Part shown: one piece after another, positions 7,288 to 7,380 of the stretch
Layout of the letters: each line of letters starts with the position of its first letter
Numbering within the stretch: the first letter of the stretch is position 1
Program-made: the position numbers and the translations under genes
Assembly (NCBI GenBank): GCA_946183095.1
Contig: CAMHBE010000086.1
Location: 1 to 7,380, forward strand
Reading direction: 5' to 3'
Length of the DNA stretch: 7,380 nucleotides
From: an uncultured Clostridia bacterium
GTDB lineage: Bacteria; Bacillota; Clostridia; Oscillospirales; Ruminococcaceae
Notes under the pieces: generated by a model
Database searches by the model: none
What the model saw: the letters and a program-made list of their open reading frames with translations, nothing else
What the model was told of the DNA's origin: nothing

Positions 7288-7380
7288 CGTAAAACCTTTC
7301 TTTTCCGCCCCGCTTCTTTACAGCGCCTTTTATATTGATTATAGAAACATTCGGAAAAAATGAATATGTAAATGTGTGAA

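Noticed and set aside
7338..7343. Perfect TATAAT on the minus strand, pointing back toward the hairpins
   Set aside because: No acceptable -35 box lies 16-18 bp upstream of it (only TATTCA-like sequence), and such hexamers are expected by chance in this AT-rich tail.
7335..7367. TTGATT followed by AT-rich sequence as a plus-strand promoter for a downstream gene
   Set aside because: No -10 hexamer of reasonable quality occurs at 16-18 bp spacing, and the window ends before any gene could be seen.

Overview
The window is one end of a compact, entirely plus-strand operon from what looks like a mid-GC Gram-positive anaerobe, most likely a clostridium of the Ruminococcaceae/Oscillospiraceae type. 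That placement is an inference from strong AAGGAG ribosome binding sites, Rsb/SpoIIA-style partner-switching proteins, frequent ATA and AGA codons alongside roughly 50% GC, and the style of the NRPS. No rRNA, tRNA or housekeeping gene is present to fix the taxon.

Layout. Positions 1-3899 hold the 3' part of a non-ribosomal peptide synthetase. It is cut at the window start inside the HHxxxDG motif of a condensation domain, and the visible order is C (partial) - A - PCP - thioester reductase. There follow a STAS anti-anti-sigma protein (3920-4210), an ATP-binding anti-sigma/serine kinase (4207-4635), a membrane-anchored Cache-HAMP-PP2C phosphatase (4625-6436) and an Sfp-type phosphopantetheinyl transferase (6438-7091). 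The last four genes are separated by 1 nt or overlap by 4-11 nt, and the STAS gene begins 20 nt after the NRPS stop, so one transcript is very likely. The remaining 289 nt hold no gene. They contain a nested ~111-nt hairpin (7113-7223) and a second hairpin carrying a direct repeat (7251-7287).

How the parts fit. The transferase can arm the NRPS carrier protein with phosphopantetheine. The last module adds one amino acid and the reductase releases the chain with NAD(P)H as an aldehyde (or alcohol, or cyclic imine). Between the synthetase and its activating enzyme sits a complete RsbU-RsbV-RsbW-like relay: an extracytoplasmic sensor phosphatase would dephosphorylate the STAS protein, which would then sequester the kinase and free its target. 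No sigma factor is encoded in the window, so the target is unknown. The embedding of this sensory switch in an aldehyde-forming NRPS operon is the most interesting observation here.
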